Shown: one piece after another, positions 22,163 to 34,301 of the stretch | Position numbering within the stretch: position 1 is the first letter of the stretch | How the letters are laid out: each line of letters opens with the position of its first letter | Assembly: GCF_003286085.1 (NCBI RefSeq) | Contig: NW_020825288.1 | Coordinates: 24,986,001-25,050,000 of the forward strand | Direction of reading: 5' to 3' | Origin: Drosophila persimilis | Lineage: Eukaryota > Arthropoda > Insecta > Diptera > Drosophilidae | DNA length: 64,000 nucleotides | The notes under the pieces: model-generated | What the model was told of the DNA's origin: nothing | The model's input: the letters and a program-made list of their open reading frames with translations, nothing else | Database searches by the model: none | Program-made: the position numbers and the translations under genes

Positions 22163-23497
22163 GTCGCCGCAAAACGGAAATACGCCTCAAAGTAATTACA
22201 ATAATGGGAAACATAATTATAGAACAAATGTGAAGACATAATCATTAGTATAATATTCATCAAGTACTAGTACTATCTGAGATACTTGTTATAGATCTAT
22301 GTTTTTTTTACCAAACCATCTTAGACCTTCATATCGATTGAATCCACACAATATACCATGTACCTTTCTCAGTTCAATTGAAGTTTCAAAGCTATAAACA
22401 TTATCTGGGTTTACTTGTAAGATCTTTTCCTTAAAAATTTCATCAACATTCAGGTCGTTTACAACCCGTTCACAGAACTAATTAGGATTTTATTTATTTC
22501 CCCCCGCAGATCTATCATTGTCGTACATCTTCAGCGCTGTCTTTGGATCCAACTACAACTTCCTGACTAGCAATGATGATGCTGTGGGTCGTATGGTATC
22601 TCTCTATCGTATGGTAGGTAACCCCGCTGACGTCAAGCGATAATCAGCTTGAGGGTGAATAAACTTTGAAACGAAAGTGAAGGCATAACCATAGACCAGA
22701 ATAAATAAGAGGAGGAGCCACATGCACATATCAGACATATAGTTAGTCATATACTTACAATACATGGCAGCAAGTGCTAATGAGCAGAAAGAGTGCGGGT
22801 GAGTGTGGGTCGACAATGGAGGCATATGCTTCACTGCACGTTCTGTGAAAAAGTTTGTTGCCTAAGTCATTTGTCTTGGCCCGTTGTCAGTGGATTTTGA
22901 ATGGCCCCTGAATGGCATACCCTAACTGGCGGGCTATCTTTGACTTGGCAATGTGTTTGTAAGAATAGAATGGATTGGCAGTTGGAAACAGAATAGGTCG
23001 TATAGGAATGGATAATATAGTAAATAGGATAATAGATTACTTAACAAAAGAACAACTGTCTTATTTTAATTGGTGTGTATACAAATCAGTAGCTTTGGAG
23101 GACATCTCGGGGGCAAAGAAAAAACATCTTTCTAAAATAGTGTAGCTCCAAATCGTCACAGTGTTCCCTCTACTTGTTGGTCTTGAAAAGCGCCTGGTGA
23201 TTGTAGATGGTTCAGTGATTATTTTTATTGGGTTTTCCATGATCTTGATCGTCCGGCCCTCAAAAAAAATGATAATTTTGGGCTGGCTGAAAAATTAACG
23301 CATTCTGAGGCCCAGTCAAGCAGCGCCGTATTGTCCGCTGCGATTATTATATTGTGTCTTTTGGATCTGGGGGCATTCCCAGATTTCGTCACAAACTGGT
23401 TTCGCTTTCGGTCGTGTTTGTTCTGCAATTTGCGTAGAATCCACTTGGCAATGCGTGCCGCGTAGTTGTAGCTTCTTGCTGAGATTCGGATTCGGGG
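22163..23497. other. Non-coding stretch
   Basis: No gene that I can support. An isolated exon-like segment at about 22508-22612 is preceded by a good acceptor (TTTATTTCCCCCCGCAG) and open in one frame, but no partner exon was found. Confidence 0.45.
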
Positions 23498-23504
23498 TAT
23501 AAAA
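23498..23504 (+). promoter_or_regulatory. TATA box for the 23562 gene
   Basis: TATAAAA in a GGGGTATAAAAGC context, 64 bases upstream of the ATG; start site expected near 23528. Confidence 0.75.
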
Positions 23505-23561
23505 GCTTCGGGCACTTCACAATTGCAATTTAGTTTCATACAAGAAGCCCTCGATATCGGC

Positions 23562-24105
23562 ATGTCTCTGTTTCGTGTGAGTTGTGTAAGTGTTTCTCTG
23601 CGCTTGGACCCCTCGTTGGGATGCACCTGCTCATTGGTTTTGCTCTCCTCTTTAGCTGCTGGTCGTTTTGCTGGTCGTCGGTCATGGTCAGGCGGCACCT
23701 GCTCCAGCCCCCGTCAAGGCTGAGGGACGCACTTTTGGCCTCTTGGGCGGCGGATTCGGTGGGAGCGTTGGACTCAGCGCTGGAGTTGGCCTAGGCGGAG
23801 GCCTGTACAGCGGCTTTGGAGGCGGCGGCTACCCAGGTGGTTATGCTAGTGGCTATCCAGGAGGCTACGGTGGTGGTTATTCTGGCTATCCCGGAGGATA
23901 CGGCGGCGGTTATTCTGGCTATCCTGGCGATGGATACTCTGGCTTTGGACACAGGCCCCATCATCATAATCACGGCGGATTCTATCCCGGCGGCGGGTCA
24001 TACTACAACCAGGGTGGATCCTACGGAGGTCACTACAGTCAGTCGCAGTACTCCAATGGGTACCATAACGGGGGCTACGGCGGCGGTGGGGGTTTCTTCG
24101 GTTAA
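23562..24105 (+). CDS. Secreted Gly/Tyr-rich protein
   Basis: Two coding exons: 23562-23576 (MSLFR) and 23656-24105, phase-0 intron of 79 bp, 154 aa. Signal peptide LLVVLLVVGHGQA, then an APAPAPVKAEGRTFG start. Repeats are GGGYPGGYASGYPGGYGG and GGYSGYPGGYG, followed by a HRPHHHNHGG histidine patch and a Ser/Gln/Tyr-rich tail ending GGGGGFFG. The Ala-Pro start and histidine patch separate it from the other members, but exon layout and repeat type match. Likely cuticle or other extracellular-matrix component. Confidence 0.85.
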
Positions 24106-24662
24106 ACGTAAACCTCTGCTGAGGCTGTGATCCATCTGTCTAGTTAAGTGCCTTATTATTTGTACGAGTACCTCCGGCAAAGATTGTAAAATACACAAAA
24201 AAAAACAAAATATTAAGTTCGAAATCCGGTTTCTCTGGGAATACATACTATTGTCCTTGGGGCTACTTTTTTGCGGTTCCCTCGCTCTTTTAATGTACCG
24301 AACGAGACGTGCATAAATTTAATGGGCATAGATCCGAGATTTACGAGTATGTGTGTGGCATGGGGCATGACTAAGCTATTGCCTGGGCATGGTCTGGGGA
24401 TTTCCTCAACCCGATCTTTCTTACGCTAAAGGGAACGCATGTTGGCCAAACTAAAATGATTATTTTTATAAGTTTTGGTCTGAAATTTTGCTACCAATTG
24501 AACCATTTCCTTATGGCAATTGCGTGCACATTCAATTAAATTTATTATTTGTTCTTACGCCTTGGATTTTGACTGTAAAATGTATATATACATTTTAATC
24601 ATTCTAAGACATATTTGGCCGAGTGAATCTGTATCTAAATTTTTGTTCGGAATTTATATGTA
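24106..24662. other. Non-coding stretch
   Basis: 3' UTR of the 23562 gene, then AT-rich intergenic DNA up to the TA dinucleotide at 24661 where the Tc1-like element begins. Confidence 0.5.
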
Positions 24663-25340
24663 CAGTGGGGGACACATGTGAATACATGCTTATCACTTTT
24701 CACTTTAAGAGCCTGTAAAATCTTTAAAAACGAATCAACCCTTGTGATTTTTTTTTTAAGATTCTTTAATTTAGTGAGAATGAAAAAAGAAAATAATTTC
24801 AATTCAATTCCTATTCCTTAAGAGATTTTAATTTGTTCAAAAAAGAGCATGTATCCACTTTTGCACGTTTCAAATTTTTTGACTTTAATAATTTTTTTAA
24901 AATATTTTGTCCAAAGGGCATTAGCTTTTATCACATTCTGAATAAGTTTTGGCATTCTCTCGACTAAATTTAGTAGGTTATGGCAAGGTATCATGCGCCA
25001 CTCCGACCTCACGCGCTCCCAAAGACTCACCCAATCCCTTTGGTGCAGACTCGTACTTTTCCAATGTTTTTTAAACAGAGCCCATCGATTTTCAATGGGA
25101 TTTAGATCTGGGCTATAGAGAAGGCCACTGGATTAAGTGAAAACTTGAATTATTGGGACGCTTTTTCACGAATTTCGCCTTGTGCGTCGGGCTACCGTCT
25201 GGCTGGAAAGTGATCTCGGATATGGGGAAGACACATTTGTCTATAAAATTTGACAAAATGGGTTCCTAAATATGAAGATAATATTCTTTCTTCATTATTC
25301 CATAGACTTTAACCAATTGGAGAACGTTCCATGAGTGGAC
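24663..25340 (-). mobile_element. Decayed Tc1-like DNA transposon (copy 1)
   Basis: The left end starts CAGTGGGGGACACATGTG directly after a TA dinucleotide, as expected for Tc1/mariner insertions. Reading the minus strand, a degenerate transposase C-terminal half is visible: GIMKKEYYLHI near 25270, then ITFQPDGSPTHKAKFVKK (the second catalytic Asp region) near 25190, then NPIENRW (normally in the context of the third acidic residue) near 25090, and a tail to about 24820. Stops and frameshifts interrupt it. The N-terminal half and the other terminal repeat were not found, so the upper boundary is approximate. A related internally deleted copy lies at 33610-34231. Confidence 0.8.
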
Positions 25341-26200
25341 GCTCTGCGTACGATCGGGCTGACACCGTATATGTACTTGATAAAGTAGGGTCTAAGGGTT
25401 GGGGCCCTGTCCCTATATTGCTTCTCTTGTTGGTTCTTTGGAAAATCTTTCAGTCAGCTGCCCGATCAAGAAAGTGGTTTCTCAAATTGGTAAAAATCAA
25501 ATCCTAATGTTCATACATTCAGTGGAAAGACTTAGAACAAAAGATTGAAGCTAGGTCTAGTACTTCCATCTGTTTTGGAAAAAGCTATTAAATTTTTCTT
25601 AAAACTGATATCTAAGGATGATCCAGAGATACGTTTTCACATTTCACATTTCAAAACATCCAAGAGAAGTAACGTATTTTTCAAACACAGCTAAAGATTA
25701 AGTGATAGGAATACTTTCAAGTAAAATAATAGTGCAAGATATAAGTATTGGGATATTGATACTAAAGTTAAAACAAACAGAAAAATGCGGAGACAATTTG
25801 AGTATATAGGGCTGTTGTTGAAAGTGAACAGACTAATCTTTTTCTGATGACATTTTTTGATTCAATAGATCTCATCATTCAGCAACTAAAATGGAGTTTT
25901 GAAGCCCTTCATAATGTTTCAGTGCAAACCAAATATATCCCGCTTTCTACAATAAGTTTTCTTGAATTTTTGCTCGAGATCAAATTTTTCTCGACACGAC
26001 GCTGATCGTTTCCTGCTGAGTACTTGTGGAGCACTTAATACCTGATTATATATTTGATTTGTAGATATAGCATTTGTAATCTTGGTGTTTTGTTTTTAAT
26101 TCGTTCTTATTTTATTTCCTAACAGATACTCGTAATCACATTTTAACTACATCTCTACACATAGTATGAATGGGATGGGTGAATGACCGTGAGGGGTGGC
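25341..26200. other. Non-coding stretch
   Basis: May contain further decayed transposon DNA, but no recognisable coding remnant. No gene seen. Confidence 0.4.
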
Positions 26201-27208
26201 TCATCCGTAGCTACTCCGCTGATTGCTCCTCGACCGGTAGGCGCCCGTTTGGTAGACCGGTTGCACCTGTCCTGTGAGCTGTTGGATGATCCCATTCACA
26301 GTGGTTGCTACGCCGCCAACCAGTTGGGCAGGCGTCACAGGCGGCTGCAAAGGAGAGTGTGAGAGGGAGGGATTCATGTTCATTCATCGATAGTCACGAC
26401 TTACCGCTCCAGCTGAATCGTAGTAGACCCGATTGGGGACGGGTCGGCGCACTGGAGGCGCGGCATAGCTGGGATCCACGGCAGGATCGCTCTGTAAGTC
26501 CCCGCCGGCCGAAGGAGGACGGATAGGATCCGACAGGGGAACACCCGGCACAGTCGCGGCTCCAAGCACACCAGGAGCGAACAACGACAGCCACGTGGCG
26601 AAGGGAGCATACGGACGGACTGGCACGGGGTAGGGTGCCACGGGTGGTGGAATGGGATCTGAGAGCAGACCACCACCAAGACCACCGCCAAGACCACCGC
26701 CAAAACCACCTCCCAGACCGCCTCCGCCACGACATCCTCCTTGATAGACTTTGTACACATTCACATCGAAGAGGAAACGTCCTTGCTCGTCCGGATCCTT
26801 CTGGCCGCTCTTGACATCGCGTCCAAAGGGTGAGCAGGGATTGCCGCCTCCATATCCGCCATATCCGCCATAACCGCCGTATCCGCCATATCCGCCATAC
26901 CCGCCGTATCCCAGATAAGGACGAGCCAATTTCCGGAGCTTCTTCTTGAGCAGCAAAGTCCTCTCATCACCGCCGGACTCATCGAGTTCCTGGTTAGATG
27001 CGCCCGCAAACTTGGCATTCTCCGTGTCCGATTTGGTAGCAGCGGTGGCACCGCTCTCCCGCGAGTGTCGGTTGCTCTGGGATTGAGGGACGGTGTTGTA
27101 TGAGTAAGGCGAGGGCCTTCTCCTGGGATAATCGTAGCTGTAGCTCCGTGAATAGGCCACGGAGCAGCTGAGGAGGGCTCCTAGAAGGAGAACAAGCAGT
27201 AGCTGCAT
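26201..27208 (-). CDS. Secreted Gly/Tyr/Pro-rich protein
   Basis: Two coding exons: 27208-26405 and 26344-26201, phase-0 GT-AG intron of 60 bp, 315 aa. The start at 27208 was chosen because MQLLLVLLLGALLSCSVAYS is a clean signal peptide; the frame is open further upstream but that part is not signal-like. Regions in order: Arg/Tyr/Ser-rich (SRSYSYDYPRRRPSPYSY), an acidic stretch, a basic LLLKKKLRKLARPYLG helix, a run of YGG tripeptides, a block with two cysteines (NPCSPF, QGGCRGG), GGGLGGGFGGGLGG, then Pro-rich segments and a polar C-terminus ending YRSRSNQRSSYG. Unlike the five neighbours it lacks the early intron, so it is not a simple duplicate. Function unknown; likely extracellular. Confidence 0.8.
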
Positions 27209-28432
27209 GTCGAGGATACGCGGATTCACTGAATCGAAGACTTCTGCTCGGTTGGCTGGATGGGCACGAACTATTCCTCTACTGTGGAGCATGCCCCAAC
27301 TTATCACCTCGCCGATGTGCAAAAAAAACAACTCCAATTTGGCAAATTTGTTGCTCTTCCCTTAGAAGGCAGCTCGGCAGACACTGACGATTGCATAATG
27401 CCCTTTTTTTATTGGCTCCCATTTTTCCAGCGCATTGTTTTGATATGGTAATCTAGGCCGCCCACCCAACAAAACCCAAGCCCAACCGCCGGCATCATCA
27501 TCATTATACGCGCCCACATGTGGCACAATAATAGCAAAGGGAAACCAGCAACAAAAAACATGTTACACTCTGCGACTCGTGTGCATTGACCTGTGTCAGC
27601 CAACGCTGGCAGCTCTGAAGCTCTCACCCGTTGTAGTTTTTGGCCAAAAACGTATTTCTGCCAAAAATGTAATACAAAAAGTGGGTCAATGTCGCATGAC
27701 GCTTCTGCCGCTGCTCTGGGAATGAATCTAATTAGTTGTGGGGGGATTTACGGATCCATCTAACATTAATCACATTTTTTTAAGTTGGAAGCACTATCAT
27801 TTCACGAAATCAGTTGACAACGGATCGTATTAGATTTTCTTTGAGTCTTCAGCTAAAGATTTACATTAAAGTTTGGGAAAGCTTAATCTGTTTACATATA
27901 TTACTATGAATCATGGTGGTGTAATGCAGATAACTACATTTTACGTTGATATGCCATGACTGCACCATCAAGTGGCTCATGCGACACCAAACCGGAGCAT
28001 GACGACCCAAAAGAAGAATTTTGGACAAATATTTGAGGAATATAGAACTTAACTAACTACAAGAGCCAAGCATGCATTCAAAATTAAAAATATTATGGTA
28101 CATCTCTTAATCTGCTTAATTTCATAATTAAAAGTACCCATAATTAAAAGGACTCACTAGATTTAAGTACACACACTCCATATGCTGGTATATCATATAC
28201 AATTTACTCAAAGCACACATAAAATCGTTAGGCCTTATAATAAAATTATTTAAACTTATAACTAGTAAAACAAAGCTGTACAAAATGGGAAGAGATAGAC
28301 CCAGCTGCCTCTGTTCAGAGATTGGAACTAGGATCCGTATCCAGATAGCTTGTATCTAGATAATATAACTTAAAGACTAATCTCGGAAGTCTGTGCGTTG
28401 TATGTGAGGCGCTTCCACTTCCATGCCTCTGG
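27209..28432. other. Intergenic DNA between Gly-rich gene and sll 3' end
   Basis: 27209-27300 should be the promoter of the preceding gene (TTCAGTGAAT initiator-like string near 27222 on the minus strand). The remainder is AT-rich and includes the probable sll 3' UTR. A CCATCAAGTGG and an AAGCATGCATTCAAAAT string recur near 36.2-36.4 kb. Confidence 0.5.
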
Positions 28433-30026
28433 TTAGACAGCCATTTTGGGTTTATTAGCCTCGGCCCGTTTGCGCATTGCCCTCAAACGCTGTGTGCAGT
28501 AGACGCGCAGAAAGATGGCTACGAAAACGATGAGAACACCAAAGATGCCCAGAGCCGACACGCTGTGGTGGTAGATGAAACAGGAGAGCATGATGGCTAC
28601 GGCCTGTGGGGCAAAGGGTAAAACCGATAGAGTGGTTCTGGAGCAGCAGACAGTTGAGTAAACAGAGACGAAGACTCACCTGACGCAGCGTCATAATGAT
28701 GGTAAACACAACTGGGCCGAAGACATCAATTGTGTGATAAATAAACAATTGCCCGACTGCTGAGCAAATGGAGAGCACAACCATATCAAAAACGAATTTC
28801 GGATGCTAAAAATAAGACACTTAATACGTGAGGTAGGACTAAATATAATCGTGTTTGGACATATATACCTCTGTGGCAAAGGACAGGGAGTCCATGAATC
28901 CGCCCTGCATCGACAGCGAGGCGCCAGTGAAGATCGAGGAGAACAGATTAACGCCGCACATCATCTGAAGGGAGGTCATACCGTAGCTCTTGAACAGCGA
29001 GCCCTGCCAATTGGCTGTGAAGCTATCGAAGACCATGTACAAAGAGAGCAGGAATACGCCCGTTAAGGTGGTCACTCCACTGGCTTTGTTGCTGTCTGCC
29101 GACCCACTCATGAAAAAGATCATGCCCAGCGAGATTAGCACAGCTGTGGCATACTCGTAAGATTCATACTTGGCCTTCGACATGATCTTGCCCATCACCA
29201 TGACAGGGATTATTTTGCACGACTTGGCCAGCACCTGAGTGGGAAAGTTGACAAATTTAAGAGCCTCATACTGGAACCAGGCGCTCATTATGTTCGAGAA
29301 CGAGGCGAAGGAGTACTTGTAAAGCGGTGCTCGGTGTCGTGTGGGCGAGGGCTGCCATTGCAGATAGATGAGGGCCACCATAAAGGCTAGCAATCGGTTG
29401 GCAAACACCAGAAATTGCGAATCTTTGAACTTGGAACTCTCACCAGCAAAATTCAGATATTTCTGTGTCATGATCTTCTCCTGCAAAACGCCCCAGGTCA
29501 AATAGGACACCATTAGGCCGCCAAAGCACCAAAGCAGCTGCACAGCCTCCTGGGAACTCGTGCGCTTGACCGCCACAGATCCTGTAGATCTTTCCTTATC
29601 AGCTGTACTGGCCGCAACATCCAGTGGCTCGTAGGTGGAGTTGCCTGTAATGCACATGTTGATGGCCGTGTGCAGAATGGTCTTGTTGCCTCTTTCGAGG
29701 TAGCCGGTGCGTGCCACATATTTGTATATGAGATAGCCGGGTACAAAGACGCAACTGTAGCCGAAGCAGTTAACCAACAGTTTTAGAAGCCAGGCATAGT
29801 CGGAGTTCTGGGCATCCAGAATCTGCGATAGCGTCACATCCTTGGTGTAGAAGCCGCCAAGCGAGGCACGCAACAGGTCCGAAAAGAAGTGTATAACCAG
29901 CAAGCTGACCACGATAAAGGAGCTGGAATGGTCATCATTAGTCGGGGAGCAAATTGTTGATATATCTGTATGTACCCACCATATAATTAGCTCCGGAACT
30001 CGATTACTCATTTTGTACACGTGCAT
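28433..30026 (-). CDS. sll: slalom, Golgi PAPS transporter (SLC35B2 / PAPST1)
   Basis: Four coding exons: 30026-29980, 29922-28869, 28805-28680, 28603-28433. All GT-AG, phases consistent, 465 aa, the length I recall for D. melanogaster slalom. The product is a multipass nucleotide-sugar-transporter-family protein that moves 3'-phosphoadenosine 5'-phosphosulfate into the Golgi lumen, needed for sulfation of glycosaminoglycans and proteins (dorsal-ventral patterning, Hedgehog/Wg signalling). Visible landmarks: NRVPELII across the first intron, the long loop with [103 protein letters not shown] and a basic C-tail. Start taken at MHVYKMSNR; the next ATG (MSNR) is five codons later. The upstream in-frame extension is probably 5' UTR. 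Confidence 0.95.
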
Positions 30027-30814
30027 GTCCCTCTTCTGCTGACACGTCGAATTCTGTATTCCAGATTGAACTTCTTTAATAAGAATTGAGCGAGCGGTCA
30101 CGCCTGGGGGCGAATGAATATTTGCCGGCAAACGCAAGTCAAGTGTCAGAGGTTCAATAACCGCTCAAACTAGTTTTTGCATAATGTGCTCCACGCCAAA
30201 AAGAACAGCAGCATCAGCAATTTATTCTGTTGAAGTTTGTTTATACAGCCGCGGAGGCCGTTTGTCGGGTTGGAGTCTATTGAATGTGCTATGTCTTCTG
30301 CTCCAGACGGGTGGCCGGGTTCTGGTTCTGGGAATTGGCTGCTGCTGGCCGGCAGCCAGCTTTAATTTAGGGCCAGCTAAACAGCTATTTACACAAATTT
30401 CCAAATTCCATTTCACCCACTGAAAGGTCGGCAGCACTGTAGGGTGGGGGTGGGGGTGGGAACTCGGTCGGAGTAATAGAAATATACCAAAATACACCGT
30501 CTCATTTAAAAAATATACCGTAAATATACTGACGAACTCAATATAGCGTCTCGAAGAACGAACTTAGCCCGCTTAAGCCACCTCTATTTAAATAGTTCAA
30601 CCAGTTGAGGTAAATGACGGAAAATATTAACTATTGTAAAGTCTTCTTTTCCTCTGAACTTAAAAAAAAATAACGATACCTTTTACCTGAACTGCGCCAA
30701 AACTAGTCAATTTTCATTTTTTTTGGTGGAATATTAAAAAACCTCTTGGTATGCCTCGATTGGAATGAAAAAGAGGGTATGGACGAGTACAAGGTAACGT
30801 AAAGTGTGAGACAA

Positions 30815-30843
30815 AGTGTGACCGCAGTATTTTTATATATACC
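30815..30843 (-). promoter_or_regulatory. Motif-6/motif-1 core promoter, candidate for sll
   Basis: On the minus strand GGTATATA (30843-30836) is followed by GGTCACACT (30823-30815). This is the order and spacing of Ohler motif 6 and motif 1 that mark TATA-less housekeeping promoters in Drosophila. sll is the next gene in that direction, which would give a 5' UTR of about 780 nt unless spliced. Confidence 0.5.
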
Positions 30844-31033
30844 AATTCAAAATGTTGCTAGCCATGTTGAATGTTGCAAAGGCCCCCATATTAGGCCCTC
30901 AATTAATTTAATTCAGAGGAAACCCCACTAACAGATAAGATTATCTACTAAAGAATCTATTGATTTTGCCTGTTGTCCATAAGCTATTGAAATAGGCCAT
31001 TCAAAATAAAGACTCATTTGTTCGTTGCAGGAG

Positions 31034-31062
31034 AGTGTGACCGTCTGACTCTCAAAAATACC
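31034..31062 (-). promoter_or_regulatory. Second motif-6/motif-1 pair
   Basis: On the minus strand GGTATTTTT (31062-31054) then GGTCACACT (31042-31034), the same arrangement as at 30815-30843 and 219 bp upstream. It could be an alternative promoter or a duplicated relic. Confidence 0.4.
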
Positions 31063-31744
31063 GCAAATGTACCGATGAAAAAAGACAAACATTTAACCCG
31101 CCTTAATTTAAACAGGGGAACAAGATTTGTCTATTTCAATATTTCTATCGCTACAAAGTTATTCCTTATAATTAATGCACTACTCATCACAAAATATTAT
31201 TGATTACCACATTCAATATTTCCTAGATATTTTCCAAGATGTTTGAAATGTAATTTATAATGTCTCTTTTAGAGATTGATACATAAGTGTTTCACATAGG
31301 TCATTCATTGGATATGATTTCTGTATATATGTTTGTATATCTCGAGCCCGATAAGTACTATTGGTCTCTATAAGAAGGACATAAGATGCAAAATTAAAAA
31401 TATTTTCTGCATTTATTGAAGCCTGAGGTGGCAAACATTTCCCCATTAATAATATGCTGTAATATGCCTATCCAATGTTTAATGACTTGTTCTCCTTTTG
31501 GCTTTTTTACCAGTGGGCAACGCCAGCTGGTTTGACAATTGCAACAAATGCGGAGGAATAAACGTATTTTAACTATTGGCCATATAATCATAAATAAATT
31601 TATCATGTTTCCGAATATCCAAACTTTAATATTTGCTTATCAATAATCTCATCTTTCGCTATACTGCGTGTAGATAAGTAAATAAATAATTCAAAAAAAT
31701 TACCTCTAACCCAAAACACCAAAACGTTTAGCAAAAAACAAATA
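31063..31744. other. AT-rich intergenic DNA
   Basis: Short overlapping open frames only. No supportable gene. Confidence 0.5.
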
Positions 31745-31909
31745 CAGTAGAATCCGGTTATAATGACACTCAAGGGACCGACGATTTTATGTCGTTATAC
31801 CCGGAAGACGCTCTAACCAAATTTTATGGGGACCAACCAAGTCATCGAATTTTCGTCACAATGACCGGACGTACGCTATAAGCTGAGTTGTTATAGCCGG
31901 ATTCTACTG
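31745..31909. mobile_element. pogo/Tc1-type MITE, 165 bp
   Basis: Terminal inverted repeats CAGTAGAATCCGGTTATAA (left) and TTATAGCCGGATTCTACTG (right), differing at one position, are bounded by TA at 31743-31744 and 31910-31911, the target duplication of the Tc1/mariner/pogo superfamily. The interior has no coding capacity and contains further GTCGTTATACCCGG versus CCGG/TATAAC symmetry. The element looks recently intact because both ends are nearly perfect. Confidence 0.9.
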
Positions 31910-33609
31910 TAAATAAATAAATTAGAACTCTTTGTGTAGCCAAATGATTGTGCTGAGGTGAAGACGGGGACTCCCTTACTCATGCGGAATTAATATTATG
32001 GGCAATGGTCGGAGGTATATATATACATACATACATAAAAGGTTTTAATATAATGTGGAACACTAACCTATCAAGAGCTCTTGCTAAGGGGTCACAGAGG
32101 CTGCATTACTAAACATGTACAGTGGAATAGACTCAAGTGCTTAAAATTAATGTAAATTACCAATTTTTTCAGTATCTTAATATTAAATTGTATTTTTATG
32201 AATGTCATCGATACAGATACTTCCAATGGCTTGCAGCCTCTGAGTCTATTCGAATGATTGCCTAAAAAACTAATTTGGCATAGGGTGAAGCAAACAGGAA
32301 ATAAATCATGGCGCTAAAAATTCTACAGCCCGCTCTTATCCCCCTATTTTGTAAACTTAACTGCTCTAACAAAAAAAACAAAAATTGCATTTAAAACGTA
32401 ATACACAAAACCAAAGTCTAAAACGAAAAATACATTGTTTTCTATTGATCGCCATGTAAGTTAACCCTTCCCCAAATATATTATACAAACCGAAAAGCTC
32501 GCGTGCTCCCCGTGTCACCCACTAAGGGATCAAGCATATGCAGCCATTCAGTTTGTTCTATCGGGAAATATGTTGTTCTTTTCGGTCAATGATCTCGGGT
32601 ACTTTAAGTTGCTTAAACTACTAATGAATACCGACTAAAACAATAAATGACAACACAAGAAACATAACATTAAATTCGGACTTAGTGGTAAAGGTACGTG
32701 CAGTGAGAGATCGCTGTAATTGGGTATCAATATACATACATATATGTATATTTACATAAATTTGTATATTTGTGACCGCCTGTAAAAATGTGTGTATACA
32801 TATGGCTGAGCCCTGCTCTCTGTTTCGCGGCCAGGATCGTTCAATCGGGACTATTTTGTCCAGAGGCAAAGGTCCGGCCTGTAGCCCCTACGACAGCCTC
32901 TGATTCTGAGCTAACACACAATATGGAACGGACTCACTGTGTTTCAGTCCATCTGATATCGTCAACTATGATCCTTGGTCACCAGCACCTACCACTCTTG
33001 ATGGGTCACACGATCCTCTCCCTCCAGGCAACCCAAGAGACTTAATCCTTTCCAAATAATTATGGCATACTCTTATTTTTCAACCAAAAGGCTGAAATTA
33101 AACTTACACGCTATTCTCACTCTTGAATGTTAATTGAATTTAAAATTCCGAAGGGATATTCAGATGTTGTTAAAAATATATCAGATATACAGAAACTGCT
33201 TAGCTCTTATAATTCTGATTTCATCCGCAGTTTTCTGCTAATGATCTTCTATTGAGCTTATATTGCATATGGCCATTTCCGCGGGTAGCTAACGTACATA
33301 TGTACATACGTTCGTCCGCTTTTGATGTACAAAAAAAAAAGATAGAAAACAAACATTTTCCCCTGGTTTTGTTAGCTTTATTTTTGGTACAAAAGATGGG
33401 GTTCATCCAATTTTAAGTTTTATAATGATAGGCCTAATCGTGTGGCCGCGAACGTAATCGAAATAGAAGTCGACTTGGCTTGATCTAGTAGTATGGTAAT
33501 ATCTGCAAAACGGAACAGTTAATTTATTTTAAAAGAGGATTAATATAGTTTGCTAACGAATATTTACACAATAAATGATCTCTTTTAGTGTTTTTTAAAT
33601 TTTTTGTTT
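31910..33609. other. Non-coding stretch
   Basis: AT-rich intergenic DNA with TACATACATACATA repeats near 32021. An AGAGGCTGCA near 32096 and TGCAGCCTCTGAGTCTATTCG near 32233 form a partial inverted repeat together with GGAATAGACTC near 32124. No gene. Confidence 0.45.
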
Positions 33610-34231
33610 TAAATGTTCATCACTTTTCAGTTTAAACGCCTGTAAAATCTGTAAAAATGAATCAATTCTTGTGCTTTTTTTCGTATATTCTTTAATTTAA
33701 TGTGAAGGAAAAAATACCAATAATTCAAATTCAAAAAGATCGGATTCCTTAAGAATAAGGACTTAATCCAGTGACCTGCTCAATGGCCCAGATCTAAATC
33801 CCATTGAAAATCGATGTGCTCTGCTTAAAAAAACATTGGAAGCCATCGAGTCTACATAAAAGGGATTGGATGAGTTTTAGGAGCGCGTTAAGTCGGATTG
33901 GCGCATGATTCCTTGAAAACACATACTAAATTTAGTCGAGAGTCGATACTAAAAATTCAGAATTTGATTAAAACTAATGCCCTTTGGAAAAATATTTAAA
34001 AAAAATTATTAAAATAAAAAAAGTCCAGACATGCAAAAGTGGATACATCGACTTTTTAGGAAAAAAGTAAAATTTCCTTAGGAAACCGATATCTTAGAAT
34101 TTAAATTATTGTCTTTTTCCTTTTTCGTTAAATTAAAAAAACCTATGCAACAAAAAATCAATGATTGATTAATTTTTAATGATTTTACAAGCGTTGAAAA
34201 TTATAAGTGTATCCAAATGTGCTCGCCACTG
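33610..34231 (+). mobile_element. Internally deleted Tc1-like element (copy 2)
   Basis: The right end reads ATGTGCTCGCCACTG followed by TA (34232-34233); its reverse complement matches the start of copy 1 at 24663. The left end near 33618 (CATCACTTTTCAGTTTAAACGC) matches bases 30-60 of the same terminal sequence, so the element has long terminal inverted repeats. The plus strand between holds a transposase remnant with ATCTAAATCCCATTGAAAAT (NPIEN) at about 33792. The outermost left terminus is missing. Confidence 0.8.
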
Positions 34232-34301
34232 TATGTACATACATATGTATGTATGTTGACTTTTTTAAAAAACTGTCCATACTACTTCCCCCCAAAATTT
34301 G

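Noticed and set aside
32090..32260. Partial inverted repeat around GAGGCTGCA and GAATAGACTC
   Set aside because: Arms are short and out of order, with no target duplication, so not called as a MITE.
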